Source: Leptolyngbya sp. SIO1E4
Lineage (GTDB): Bacteria; Cyanobacteriota; Cyanobacteriia; Phormidesmidales; Phormidesmidaceae
Reading direction: 5' to 3'
Assembly: GCA_010672825.2 (NCBI GenBank)
Contig: JAAHFU020000004.1
Span: forward strand, 682,001-746,000
DNA length: 64,000 nt
This document shows, in pieces, positions 34,669-42,625 of the stretch. Made by a program: the position numbers and the translations under genes. The notes beneath the pieces were generated by a model. That model made no database searches and was not told where the DNA came from. It saw only the letters and a program-made list of their open reading frames with translations. How positions within the stretch are numbered: the stretch's first letter is position 1; each line of letters starts with the position of its first letter.

Positions 34669-36540
34669 CTAAGGCATCGGCATAACTTGAGAAAGCTGAT
34701 CTAAGGCTTGTTGAGCCAGAGGTTGCTCTGGGTCAAGGGCCAGCGCTTTATCTAGAGAAGCCCTGCCCGCTTCCACTTGCTCTAAACGCAGTTGAATAAT
34801 GCCTAGACTCGCCCAAGCAACGGCATTTTCATCGTCCAGCGTGACGGCTTGCAGATAGCTAGCTTGCGCCGCTTCATAGCGACCCAGAGCGACTAATACC
34901 GCCCCTTGGTTCTGCCAAGCTTGAGTTGAAGTGGCATCAATATGAATTGCCTGACCCGCTGCAGATAGGGCCTCCTCATACTGACCTAGCAGCCACAACA
35001 CAACGCTGTAGTTCGACCAAATACCGGCGTCTTCCTCGTCTAGCAGTAGCGCTTGTTCATAGGCGCTTAAGGCATCTTGATAGGCCGTCGCGGCTAATTC
35101 CAGGGTTCCAGCCTCTGAAAACAGTTGCCCCTGGCTTCTTAAAATGCGGCCTAAGTTGGCCCAGGGTCTCGCCACAGTATTGTCTAACTCAATTGAGCGC
35201 CGCGCTGACTCCTCGGCAGCGGTAAAGTGTGCCTGTGCCTGTGTCTGTGCCTGTGCCTGTGCCTGTGTCTGTGCCTGCTCGCGATTCGCTTCCTGAACGC
35301 CGAGATACCACAACACGACACTGCGATTGCTCCAGGCTTCTGCATAATCGGGACGAATGCCCACAGCCCGATTGCTAGCAGCCCAGGCTTCTTCAAACTG
35401 GCCTGTCCCAGCCAGGGCTTGAGCTTGCTCACTCCAGGCCTGGGCAGAGCCCAAGGGCCACCACTGCCCATCACCTTGAATGGCTTGTTGACAGGCGGCT
35501 ACCGCTTCTTTGTAGCGCGCTAGCTGGTTGAATACGGTACATTGCCCGACCAAAGCCCGCGAAGATTCAGGAGCCAGTTCAACGGCACGAGTGTAAGACG
35601 TTAGAGCCTCGGTAGGGCGATCAAGGTGCTCTAATGCCCAGCCTTGCTGTATCCAAGTTTCGGCCCTGTTGGGGGCCAGGGCGATCGCCTGGTCATAGGC
35701 GGCGACGCCATCGGCATAGCTCGCTAAAGCGCTATGGGCTAAGCCTTGATAAAACCAGGCCAGTGCAGGTGTTTCGTCCCCCCATTGTTGATTGCCTGCC
35801 AGAGCTTCTTGGCAACTGGCGATCGCGTCTGGATAGCGAGTGAGATTGAACAGTGCCCGACATTGATAGGTCAGCGTTAAGGAATCCTCAGGGGTCAACA
35901 GCAGGGTGCGCTCATAGGCCACTAAGGCCAACTCTGATTGGCCCTGCTGATCTAAAATCTCGCCTCGGTGTCGCCAGGCCAGAGCGGGAGATTCGGTTCC
36001 CCAGTCACCATTGACTCTTAAAGCCTCGTTACATTTATCCAACGCCGTTTCGTAATCTTCCAACGCTTGGAACGCAATGCACTGATAGGTAAACGCCAGA
36101 GAGTTTTCCAGGTTGTAAGTCAGCGAAAGATCCGCAGAGGCGATCGCCTCTGGATATTGCGCTAACTGCAGCAAGACACCACTATGATCGGCCCAAATAC
36201 TGGCATCTTCCGGTCGAATTTCGATTGCTTGTTCACAGGCTTGCTGAGCTTCTTCATATTCTTGCGCATCGGTCTGGAGCCGACACAACCGCTGCCAATA
36301 TTCAAAGTCCTCCAACTCCTCCAGGTTGACTTGGGCTATCAGTGACTCAAGGGCAAATGAAGTTTCTGGGGGGGGCTGCGGGGCTGCGATCGCCAGACCA
36401 TCAGACCACAACAGGCCAAAAATTAGAGCAACGGCATTGAACCCCAGGCGAGGCCAGCGCTTACACTGATGACAAGTCAATCCGACTGGATACCTGCCTA
36501 ACAAGGGGAGATCAACGACATGAACATAGCGTTGAAGCAT
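34669..36540 (-). CDS. Exported TPR protein
   Basis: 623 residues from ATG 36540, but this start overlaps the divergent pentapeptide gene by 21 bp. A TTG at 36480 gives a better signal peptide (CHQCKRWPRLGFNAVALIFG ... LAIA) and no overlap, so the true start is probably there. The rest is about 14 TPRs of 34-38 residues (AEAWSNRSVVLWYLGVQEAN; ALSAYEQALLLDEEDAGIWS; AQAWSEQAQALAGTGQFEEA). A hexanucleotide run encodes a Gln-Ala-Gln-Thr stretch near residue 430. TPRs mediate protein contacts; periplasmic location and a scaffold role near the CHAT genes are inferred. Confidence 0.85.
   Translation of the reverse strand: MLQRYVHVVDLPLLGRYPVGLTCHQCKRWPRLGFNAVALIFGLLWSDGLAIAAPQPPPETSFALESLIAQVNLEELEDFEYWQRLCRLQTDAQEYEEAQQACEQAIEIRPEDASIWADHSGVLLQLAQYPEAIASADLSLTYNLENSLAFTYQCIAFQALEDYETALDKCNEALRVNGDWGTESPALAWRHRGEILDQQGQSELALVAYERTLLLTPEDSLTLTYQCRALFNLTRYPDAIASCQEALAGNQQWGDETPALAWFYQGLAHSALASYADGVAAYDQAIALAPNRAETWIQQGWALEHLDRPTEALTSYTRAVELAPESSRALVGQCTVFNQLARYKEAVAACQQAIQGDGQWWPLGSAQAWSEQAQALAGTGQFEEAWAASNRAVGIRPDYAEAWSNRSVVLWYLGVQEANREQAQTQAQAQAQTQAQAHFTAAEESARRSIELDNTVARPWANLGRILRSQGQLFSEAGTLELAATAYQDALSAYEQALLLDEEDAGIWSNYSVVLWLLGQYEEALSAAGQAIHIDATSTQAWQNQGAVLVALGRYEAAQASYLQAVTLDDENAVAWASLGIIQLRLEQVEAGRASLDKALALDPEQPLAQQALDQLSQVMPMP
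35228..35277. repeat. Hexanucleotide CCTGTG/TCTGTG microsatellite inside the TPR gene
   Basis: About eight units of the 6-bp motif (CCTGTG, sometimes TCTGTG) in frame, coding for QAQTQAQAQAQTQAQA on the minus strand. It interrupts a TPR array; unit gain or loss would keep the frame. Confidence 0.85.
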
Positions 36541-37785
36541 GGGGCTGTGCTCTGTTGGCTACTCTTCACTGCGCCCATTTTGGCAGTAAACCCTAATCAC
36601 ATCCAACAGCTCAAAGAAACGCGACAATGCCCGAATTGCGATTTGCAAAATGCGGATCTCTCAGACGCATACTTGCAGCAGGCCAACTTGAGGGGGGCAA
36701 ACCTGTCGGGGGCCAATCTGAACGGGGCCGATTTAAGGGGGGCTTACCTGCTGCAGGCAAATCTCCAGGCGGCAGATTTACGCAATGCGAATTTGACCGG
36801 TGCCAATCTAGATCAAGCCGACCTCACTCAGGCTCGCCTCAACCATACCCTCATTGATGACCGCACTGTTTTATCAGAGAAATGGCGATTAGTGCATCGA
36901 TTAAATAACCAGGGAGTCGGAGAGTTGTCCTTAGTGGAGGCAGATTTATCCGGCGCGAATCTAAATGAGATCGATCTGCGGGCGGTTGACTTGTCAGGGG
37001 CAGATCTCTCCGGTGCAACCCTAGAAGGGGCCAACCTGCGGGGGAGTAACCTCAGCGATAGCAACCTGGAAAACAGTAATTTCTTTATCGCAAACTTGGA
37101 ATCCGTACAGTTGACCAGCGCCAATCTAGCTCAGGCGGATCTCAGCGCTGCCAATTTGCTAGGGGCAGACCTGACCGGCACTAACCTCAGGGAAGCCGAT
37201 TTAACCATCGCGCGCCTTGATAATGCCAACCTGGCAGACTCGAACTTAAGCAGCAGCAATTTAGAGGCGTCTTTGCTTGCCGGGGCCAACCTAGAAAACG
37301 TGACGCTGACCCAAGCCAACTTGTTTTTATCTGATTTACGCGGAGCAAATTTGACCGGAGCCATCTTAGATAATGCCAGACTTACCGGCGCAGACCTCAC
37401 CGATTCTGGCCTCAGCCTGGGCAGCCTCAGCGGTACAGCGTTGGAAGGTATCGCCTCTCGAAATGTTGACCTACAAGGCGTTGATTTGAGCCGTCAAAAT
37501 TTGGCGAATGTCGATCTCAGCGGGGCAAATCTGAGCGGTTCTAACTTGAGCTACGCCAACTTTAGTAACGCTAACCTCAGCAATGCCAACTTAAGTGGGA
37601 CAAACCTGCTGGGGGCTAATTTAAGTCAGGCGAATCTGACGGGGGCAAACCTGGGAGACGCGAATGTCAGGCAAGTGAATTTTGCTGGAGCCAATTTAAC
37701 CCAGGCTAACTTAGAAGGGATTACTGTGGGCAACAGCAATTTCTGTGGCGCGATTATGCCCAATGGAGTTGAGAGGATGTGTTAA
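36520..37785 (+). CDS. Exported pentapeptide-repeat protein
   Basis: 421 residues, ATG with GGGGAG 11-16 bases upstream. Signal peptide MNIALKHGAVLCWLLFTAPI ending LAV. A short NPNHIQQLKETRQCPNCDL segment precedes A(D/N)LxX pentapeptides (ANLRGANLSGANLNGADLRG) that fill almost the whole chain in two blocks split near residue 120-150. Such repeats form a right-handed square beta-helix. The C-PxC-L entry motif is common in cyanobacterial periplasmic members. No extra catalytic domain. Divergent from the TPR gene; function unknown, probably structural or binding. Confidence 0.9.
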   Translation: MNIALKHGAVLCWLLFTAPILAVNPNHIQQLKETRQCPNCDLQNADLSDAYLQQANLRGANLSGANLNGADLRGAYLLQANLQAADLRNANLTGANLDQADLTQARLNHTLIDDRTVLSEKWRLVHRLNNQGVGELSLVEADLSGANLNEIDLRAVDLSGADLSGATLEGANLRGSNLSDSNLENSNFFIANLESVQLTSANLAQADLSAANLLGADLTGTNLREADLTIARLDNANLADSNLSSSNLEASLLAGANLENVTLTQANLFLSDLRGANLTGAILDNARLTGADLTDSGLSLGSLSGTALEGIASRNVDLQGVDLSRQNLANVDLSGANLSGSNLSYANFSNANLSNANLSGTNLLGANLSQANLTGANLGDANVRQVNFAGANLTQANLEGITVGNSNFCGAIMPNGVERMC

Positions 37786-38066
37786 GGCAAGCTGAAATAA
37801 ATGTTTCTTACCGCTTCTTAGGGGTTTTTCTTTATCGCGACTCAGAGAGTATTTCTAAATATTTGCAAGATAGTGTCAAGCCCTCCCATAAGATTACCAG
37901 TTGTATGGAGTAGACCCAAGTTGATAGAAGATCCTTGTTTAACCATTCATGCTAATCATAAAAAATTGGATGTTCGGATGAAATATGTGACTGAGTCGAA
38001 TCTTGAGAGTTTAACCAACTTTCTGTCTACAAAACTAAGAGTCCCTTTTGAGATCCAAAGGAACCC

Positions 38067-38196
38067 CTAAATTGTGTTGAAAATAGAAGCTGGTTGCTCA
38101 TGTATTTTGAGTTGATGCCATTCCGTTTCAATGGGATTCATCTCGGAACAGTATTTCGGTAAGATGTCAGATACCACGTTATCTGGATTGTTGAGC
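38067..38196 (-). pseudogene. IS630-family transposase C-terminal remnant
   Basis: The minus strand reads NPDNVVSDILPKYCSEMNPI, then ETEWHQLKIHEQPASIFNTI and a stop. The Y-SxxxNPIE-xxW motif is the last catalytic region of IS630/Tc1-type DDE transposases. Only this ~43-residue end survives. The 280 bp to its left (37786-38066) and 235 bp to its right hold only short weak ORFs. Confidence 0.75.
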
Positions 38197-38431
38197 GAAT
38201 ATAGTGAGGCTTTTATAGTGTATATCAACCCTGGATATCAGGAAGGGTTAAATAGGGGGAAAAGGAGTGTTGGAGGTGAATTTGAGGGTTGTCGAGTCGG
38301 GGGAGACTTGGTGGCTTGGTCTCCTAAGCATGCTAAAGCCACCCATCTTGTGTAGATGAAAAGCATGGTAGATATTTTATATATTAGATAACGAATCGGC
38401 GATTCGCGCCCTCCAGCAAGGCCAGGATCAT

Positions 38432-38489
38432 ATTAGAGTTGTTGGGAAATAGAGGAAAATAATGTCAACTATTTCCCGACAACTCTAAT
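38432..38489. repeat. 58-bp inverted-repeat element beside the IS5-type insertion
   Basis: ATTAGAGTTGTTGGGAAATA (38432-) and its complement ending at 38489 form 21-bp arms with one mismatch around a 16-base loop. The IS at 38491 sits exactly at its right end, and the AATT target duplication overlaps it. Confidence 0.75.
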
Positions 38490-38490
38490 T

Positions 38491-39340
38491 AGTCGTCCCT
38501 GAAAAGCTATCCAAAGCCAGGTAGGATAGGAGTCTTCAGATTTGAGAAGGGCTGTAAAATACCCAGAAACTGTCCTTGAGCTAGTCAAAACCTGGTGAAA
38601 TGAGTCGCGGATTTTGTCCAAAATCTGAATCCGGTACGCCTTCCCGACCCTTGCTAAAAGACCAATTGAACTTGATGCATCCCTTGGTCAAACTGAGTTA
38701 AGCCATCGATTGGGATGAATTTGAGGGACAATTTGGCCGCCAGGTGGTGCGCACTGCGATAGAGCAACAAGCCTTGAAGCCATCGGAACTGACGAAGGTG
38801 AATGTGGACACAACGGTGCCAGAGAAAGCAGTGGCGTTTCCCACCGATGCCCGGTTGTATGACAAAGCCCGACGCGCTTTGGTGCGCACAGCCCGCCAGC
38901 ATCGGCTTCGCTTACGACAAAGCATCGTGGCGGCCGATGCGGTCCATGGCAATCCCTATGATGGGGCGACGTTAAAAGGGGCGTTGCACCAAACGCAACA
39001 GCTTACCGGCCATTGCCCCCAGAAAGCCATTGTCGACCAAGGATTTCGGGGCAAAAGCCACCACCCCGAGGACGCCGAAGTCGTGGTTGCGGGTACCCGC
39101 AAGCGGACTCGCTCTCGCAAGCGTCTGCTGCAGCGGCGCAGTGCTATCGAACCCGTGATTGGCCACGTCAAACAAGACCATGCTCTCAAGCGCAACTTTT
39201 TACGGGGTCAGCAGGGCGACCGGATGAATGCGTTTCTAGCAGGATGCGGGTTTAATTTGCGAAAGTTGTTTCGGTTCTTCTTAACCGCTCCTGCGAAGCA
39301 AACCCAGGCCATCGCCTGATCCAGTTTTTCAGGGACGACT
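38491..39340 (+). mobile_element. 850-bp deletion derivative of an IS5-family insertion sequence
   Basis: Terminal inverted repeats AGTCGTCCCTGAAAA (38491-38505) and TTTTCAGGGACGACT (39326-39340) are perfect. AATT occurs directly outside both ends (38487-38490, 39341-39344), a likely 4-bp target duplication. The single gene inside is defective, so movement would need a transposase supplied in trans. Confidence 0.88.
38675..39319 (+). pseudogene. IS5-family transposase with nonsense codon and internal deletions
   Basis: From ATG 38675 the frame reads MHPLVKLS, a TAA where Gln is expected, then AIDWDEFEGQFGRQ, and directly VVRTAIEQQALKPSELTKVN, so roughly 80 residues that normally lie between are missing. 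VDTTVPEKAVAFPTDARLYD and GNPYDGATLKGAL follow, again with about 100 residues missing between LRQSIV and AADAVHGNPYDG. The 3' end is intact: RRSAIEPVIGHVKQDHALKR and GDRMNAFLAGCGFNLRKL. Lengths of the gaps are estimated from memory of the family. Confidence 0.85.
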
Positions 39341-39459
39341 AATTAGTCAATCTATCGGTGGGGTAGTTAGGAGTTGCAGTGGGCACACCCGGCAGGATCG
39401 GCGATCGCACTACCTCAAAGACAAAACAACCTAACACCAAGCTAAGGAGCCGAGCGCCG

Positions 39460-40170
39460 CTAGGCTTTCAACACACTCTTCCATGCCTTTGTCGCTACCG
39501 CCTTTGCATCCATTTCGATCAAGTTCCCGTGTGCAATAATGATACGTTCAAAATCCCAGGAGAGAATTTTTTTCAGCCCTTTTCTCACGATCTCTTTGTC
39601 ACCCCATCCCAGCTGATATTCAGGTGCGGGTTTAGGGTTATTCCACATGTGGAACACAGCTTTCCACCAGAATCTCAATAGCAGGCCGGCTTCGTGTGTA
39701 TAATCATCGCCAATGTTCTCCAAGAGATCCACAAGTATTAGTGTTCGGGTTGGTTTGTGGAGAAAGGCGACTTCGTTAATAATACGCGTGCCTTGGATAA
39801 CGACCTGCTCGAAATCTAACTCCCAACGGGGATCGGCTCGGTTTCCCAAGATCCAGTCAAAACTGAGATCAGCGCGTTTCTTTTCCAGACCTGGGCAGAG
39901 AAAGGTTTCAGCGTTGGGGTAATCGGCTTGGAGATCGGAAACATAGAGGTGGTGAAAGTTGCCAGGGGCAATGATGTAGGCGACTTCGCCAAGTTGATCA
40001 ATTTCTGATTTGAGGAGTGCGTCCAATTTGCACGGGCTATGTAGCCACAGTTTGCTGTCGTTTAGCCTCACTATTGTCATACGGCTGAAGAGATCCATGC
40101 CGCCGAAACGGATCGCATACTCCACAATGTAAATCATGCCTGGAACATACTCATCTATCGAATAAGCCAT
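39460..40170 (-). CDS. DUF4336 domain protein (metallo-beta-lactamase-like fold)
   Basis: 236 residues, ATG start. Typical blocks: MTIVRLNDSKLWLHSPCKLD, then IAPGNFHHLYVSDLQADYPN, CPGLEKKRADLSFDWILGN, DFEQVVIQGTRIINEVAFLH and IIIAHGNLIE. DUF4336 is thought to be related to metallo-hydrolases; the HHLY and AHG positions correspond to the usual metal-site segments, although the full HxHxDH set is not visible. Biochemical role is unknown. Cytosolic, no signal peptide. Isolated between IS relics. Confidence 0.86.
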   Translation of the reverse strand: MAYSIDEYVPGMIYIVEYAIRFGGMDLFSRMTIVRLNDSKLWLHSPCKLDALLKSEIDQLGEVAYIIAPGNFHHLYVSDLQADYPNAETFLCPGLEKKRADLSFDWILGNRADPRWELDFEQVVIQGTRIINEVAFLHKPTRTLILVDLLENIGDDYTHEAGLLLRFWWKAVFHMWNNPKPAPEYQLGWGDKEIVRKGLKKILSWDFERIIIAHGNLIEMDAKAVATKAWKSVLKA

Positions 40171-40284
40171 GATGGCTATCCCCTAGTCGGCTTTTCATAG
40201 CGGTACCTAACTCGTGGAGCTGAGCGGCGGTCTGCATGTTAGGACAATGCCTGGATTTTTCAATCCGTCCGATCCTGCGTAGAG

Positions 40285-40407
40285 TTAGACGGCAGGGCCA
40301 GGGACGAATTGATAACCGCAGCCCCGGCAGAGGAAACGCTGCTTACCGGTGTGGATACGACCGTTTTTGACGGTGCGCTCGGTGCTACATTTGGGGCAAC
40401 TGGGCAT
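40285..40407 (-). pseudogene. IS1-family zinc-finger (InsA-type) transposase fragment
   Basis: A 40-codon ORF: MPSCPKCSTERTVKNGRIHT, then GKQRFLCRGCGYQFVPGPAV and stop. The CPxC and CxxC pairs and KNGxxxGKQRxxCxxCGxQF pattern are those of the IS1 InsA N-terminus. The rest of the IS is absent. Confidence 0.8.
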
Positions 40408-40492
40408 GGGTAGGATGCAATGGCTTCGATCTCACTTTAACAAGTCCATCATTACCCCTTGAGTACTACCGACAAGTTTATCAATTGCATCT

Positions 40493-40987
40493 ATGCGCCC
40501 CCTACTCGCCATCGGTTTCAGCCTCACGACTCTCACAATTACCCCACCTGCCCTTGTCCAAGCTCAAAGCGTTGAAGACCTTTATCGTCAAGCAGCGGCA
40601 GCTTATAGAACTGGCGATTACAGCCAAGCTGAAACCATCTTGCAGCAGATATTACAACTCACTCCAGATGATGCCATTGCTCATGCTGGTTTGGGTGGAG
40701 TCTTATCAGTACAAGGACGAGATGAGGAGGCCGAAGAGGCCTTTCGACAAGCCCTTCTACTCGACCCAAACAACGCCTTCGCTTATACCGGTTTGGGTGA
40801 ATTCCTGCGAGAACAGGGACGAGATGAGGAAGCCGAAGACATTCTTCGAGAAGCGATTCGACTCGACCCGAACGACGCCCTCGCTTACAACAACTTAGGT
40901 ACAGCCCTGGAACGGCAGGGACGAGAAGCCGAAGCTGAAGCTGCCTTTGAGGAAGCCCGTCGCTTAGGGTTTGAACTTCCTTTTTGA
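40493..40987 (+). CDS. Small exported TPR protein
   Basis: 164 residues. Signal peptide MRPLLAIGFSLTTLTITPPA ending VQA. Then three to four 34-residue TPRs: VEDLYRQAAAAYRTGDYSQA, AHAGLGGVLSVQGRDEEAEE, AYTGLGEFLREQGRDEEAED, AYNNLGTALERQGREAEAEA. The second to fourth repeats are alike at DNA level (GGACGAGATGAGGA), showing recent duplication. Length is short for a scaffold, probably a periplasmic adaptor. No close operon partner. Confidence 0.85.
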   Translation: MRPLLAIGFSLTTLTITPPALVQAQSVEDLYRQAAAAYRTGDYSQAETILQQILQLTPDDAIAHAGLGGVLSVQGRDEEAEEAFRQALLLDPNNAFAYTGLGEFLREQGRDEEAEDILREAIRLDPNDALAYNNLGTALERQGREAEAEAAFEEARRLGFELPF

Positions 40988-41271
40988 TAAACCTTTTCCC
41001 TCCTCTCTCGTCTTACCCGGCCTATGTATAAGACACCAATAGTGAGGGGATTTTTCTTACCCAAACAGGCCCTGAACTCGCGATCGCCCTACCCCTCGCC
41101 TCTCGCGGAGGGCTTGAAGATGGGTGGCTCAGGTAAGTAGAGCTTGGCACTCAGGTTTCTCAGGAAGCCATTAGGGTTTGCTTATTTCCTGGTCAGGGAG
41201 GGCTCAGAGGCGGGCTTCACTATAGAACTCAAGATGATTGAGTTACTTAAGCAACCAAAGGAGCCCTAAAG

Positions 41272-41796
41272 ATGAAACGCATTGCCCTCGCTTTAACTGC
41301 CTTGACCGCTGTCTCTATCGCGATCGCGCCTGCCGCCTACGCCACAACGGATTTTGATGAATTGCGCCGCGAAAATCTCGATAAGGATGCCGTCAACTTC
41401 GACGAGCTACGTCGGGAGAATCTGGACAAAGATGCGGTGGCTGAGATTCAGCTCAAGGCGATCGACTTTGATGAGCTACGTCGTGAGAACCTCGATAAGG
41501 ATGCCGTCAACTTCGACGAGCTGCGTCGGGAAAATCTGGATAAAGATGCCGTCGTTGAGCTACAGGTAAAAGCCGTTGACTTTGATGAGCTACGTCGGGA
41601 GAACCTCGACAAAGACGCGGTCAACTTCGATGAATTGCGTCGGGAAAATTTAGACAAGGATGCCGTCGTTGAGCTGCAGGTAAAAGCTGTTGACTTTGAT
41701 GAACTGCGTCGCGAGAACCTCGACAAAGACGCTGTCGATTTCGACGAATTGCGTCGGGAAAACCTCGATAAGGATGCGGTGGTTGAGCTGCAGTAA
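41272..41796 (+). CDS. Exported repeat protein made of eight 15-residue FDELRRENLDKDAV units
   Basis: 174 residues; AAAGGAG at about 41259 precedes the ATG. Signal peptide MKRIALALTALTAVSIAIAP ending AAYA. The mature chain is four pairs of the unit (D/N)FDELRRENLDKDAV, separated by eight-residue linkers AEIQLKAI, VELQVKAV and VELQVKAV, and ending VELQ. The peptide repeats are almost invariant while codons vary (GAATTGCGCCGC, GAGCTACGTCGG, GAACTGCGTCGC), so the protein sequence is conserved by selection. Each unit is highly charged and helix-compatible. I do not recognise the family. Monocistronic with a terminator after it. Confidence 0.85.
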   Translation: MKRIALALTALTAVSIAIAPAAYATTDFDELRRENLDKDAVNFDELRRENLDKDAVAEIQLKAIDFDELRRENLDKDAVNFDELRRENLDKDAVVELQVKAVDFDELRRENLDKDAVNFDELRRENLDKDAVVELQVKAVDFDELRRENLDKDAVDFDELRRENLDKDAVVELQ

Positions 41797-41854
41797 GGTG
41801 ACCGTATTTGCTTTTGGCATCTACCTTTTCCGTTCAGTTCACACTCACACCCTT

Positions 41855-41887
41855 GCCCCCTTGATGCAACGATTGAGGGGGCTTTAT
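41855..41887 (+). terminator. Rho-independent terminator of the 15-residue-repeat gene
   Basis: GCCCCC (41855-41860) pairs with GGGGGC (41877-41882), extended by further weak pairs, and is followed by TTTATT. It lies 59 bases after the stop at 41796. Confidence 0.75.
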
Positions 41888-41921
41888 TGAAGCTTGGTGC
41901 CGGAACTCCTTGCGTGTTCAA

Positions 41922-42284
41922 TCATCTTGAGGTGCCAGGGGCTCCGATCTCCAGCGATTGGAGCCTTTTTGTGATGGTGGCTAGGGTGATGGGGTACTCG
42001 GCAAACTTCAGTGCCTTGTGATTGAGCTTGGCTACCTGAATCGCGTCACTGAACCATAGCTCACAGGTTACTTCAACCTCAGCTCGCTGCGCTGGATCTT
42101 GACTCAGAAACTTTTGCTGATCTACAGCACTGTTACCCAGGTGTAATCCATAACTTGCCTCATAGAGTTTCATGAGATGGCGTCGTGCTTTTGCCTGCAC
42201 TGTTTTGGAGCGGGTAAAGTGACCAGCCTGGACTATCTCTAAACGATCAAGCCGTTCATAGCGTGATACCGTTACCCGGATCAT
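41922..42284 (-). CDS. Hypothetical protein, probably the second half of a frameshifted gene
   Basis: 120 residues from ATG 42284. The sequence (VSRYERLDRLEIVQAGHFTR; ARRHLMKLYEASYGLHLGNS; EVEVTCELWFSDAIQVAKLN) looks like a genuine globular protein, but no family is recognised. The 42-codon ORF just upstream ends inside it in another frame, at a point where the two would join smoothly, so this may be one gene with a frameshift. A hairpin with T tract on the opposite strand (41937-41967) overlaps the last codons. Confidence 0.5.
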   Translation of the reverse strand: MIRVTVSRYERLDRLEIVQAGHFTRSKTVQAKARRHLMKLYEASYGLHLGNSAVDQQKFLSQDPAQRAEVEVTCELWFSDAIQVAKLNHKALKFAEYPITLATITKRLQSLEIGAPGTSR

Positions 42285-42384
42285 CTAAGTTGGTGTATTC
42301 CCGGACGCGATCTCCAACCTGCGGCAGTTGCCCTGACCAACCCCACTCCTCTGCCAGCAGGTCGGTTAAGCCTTGTGAGGGCAT
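42256..42384 (-). CDS. Short ORF, possible N-terminal part of the downstream gene
   Basis: 42 codons from ATG 42384: MPSQGLTDLLAEEWGWSGQL, then PQVGDRVREYTNLDDPGNGI. The composition is that of a real protein (GDRVREYxNLDDP). It overlaps the next ORF by 29 bases in a different frame. Either a small coupled gene or the start of a gene broken by a frameshift. Confidence 0.45.
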   Translation of the reverse strand: MPSQGLTDLLAEEWGWSGQLPQVGDRVREYTNLDDPGNGITL

Positions 42385-42625
42385 AAGCATTGTTGAGTAT
42401 TCGTTTTGATACACTCAGCAACTTTTTGACAGCGCTCTCGTATAGTTAAAGGCATCGTTGAATTTGCAAGGTTACGATACATGGCTCTGGGCATTGCTGC
42501 AGAGCTCTTTTTCTGGCTTCAACTTAGGTGCTCATTGATACTTCTTCGAAAACCCCTGGCTTTCCCGTCTTAAGTGGTTACCCCTATAAATCTATGAAAA
42601 TGACAGGAATGCTCGCAGTCGCCTT

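Noticed and set aside
37873-38070. 65-codon plus ORF before the IS630 remnant
   Set aside because: Needs a GTG start, matches no family, and ends at the stop region of the IS relic; composition alone does not support a gene.
41448-41921. 157-codon minus ORF across the 15-residue-repeat gene
   Set aside because: It is the mirror of the repeats (SRFSRRSSSKST-type), while the plus frame has a signal peptide, ribosome site, terminator and synonymous variation.
41937-41967. Plus-strand hairpin with TTTTT inside the 120-codon minus ORF
   Set aside because: No plus-strand gene ends nearby that lacks a terminator (the repeat gene already has one at 41855), so it was not called as a separate terminator.
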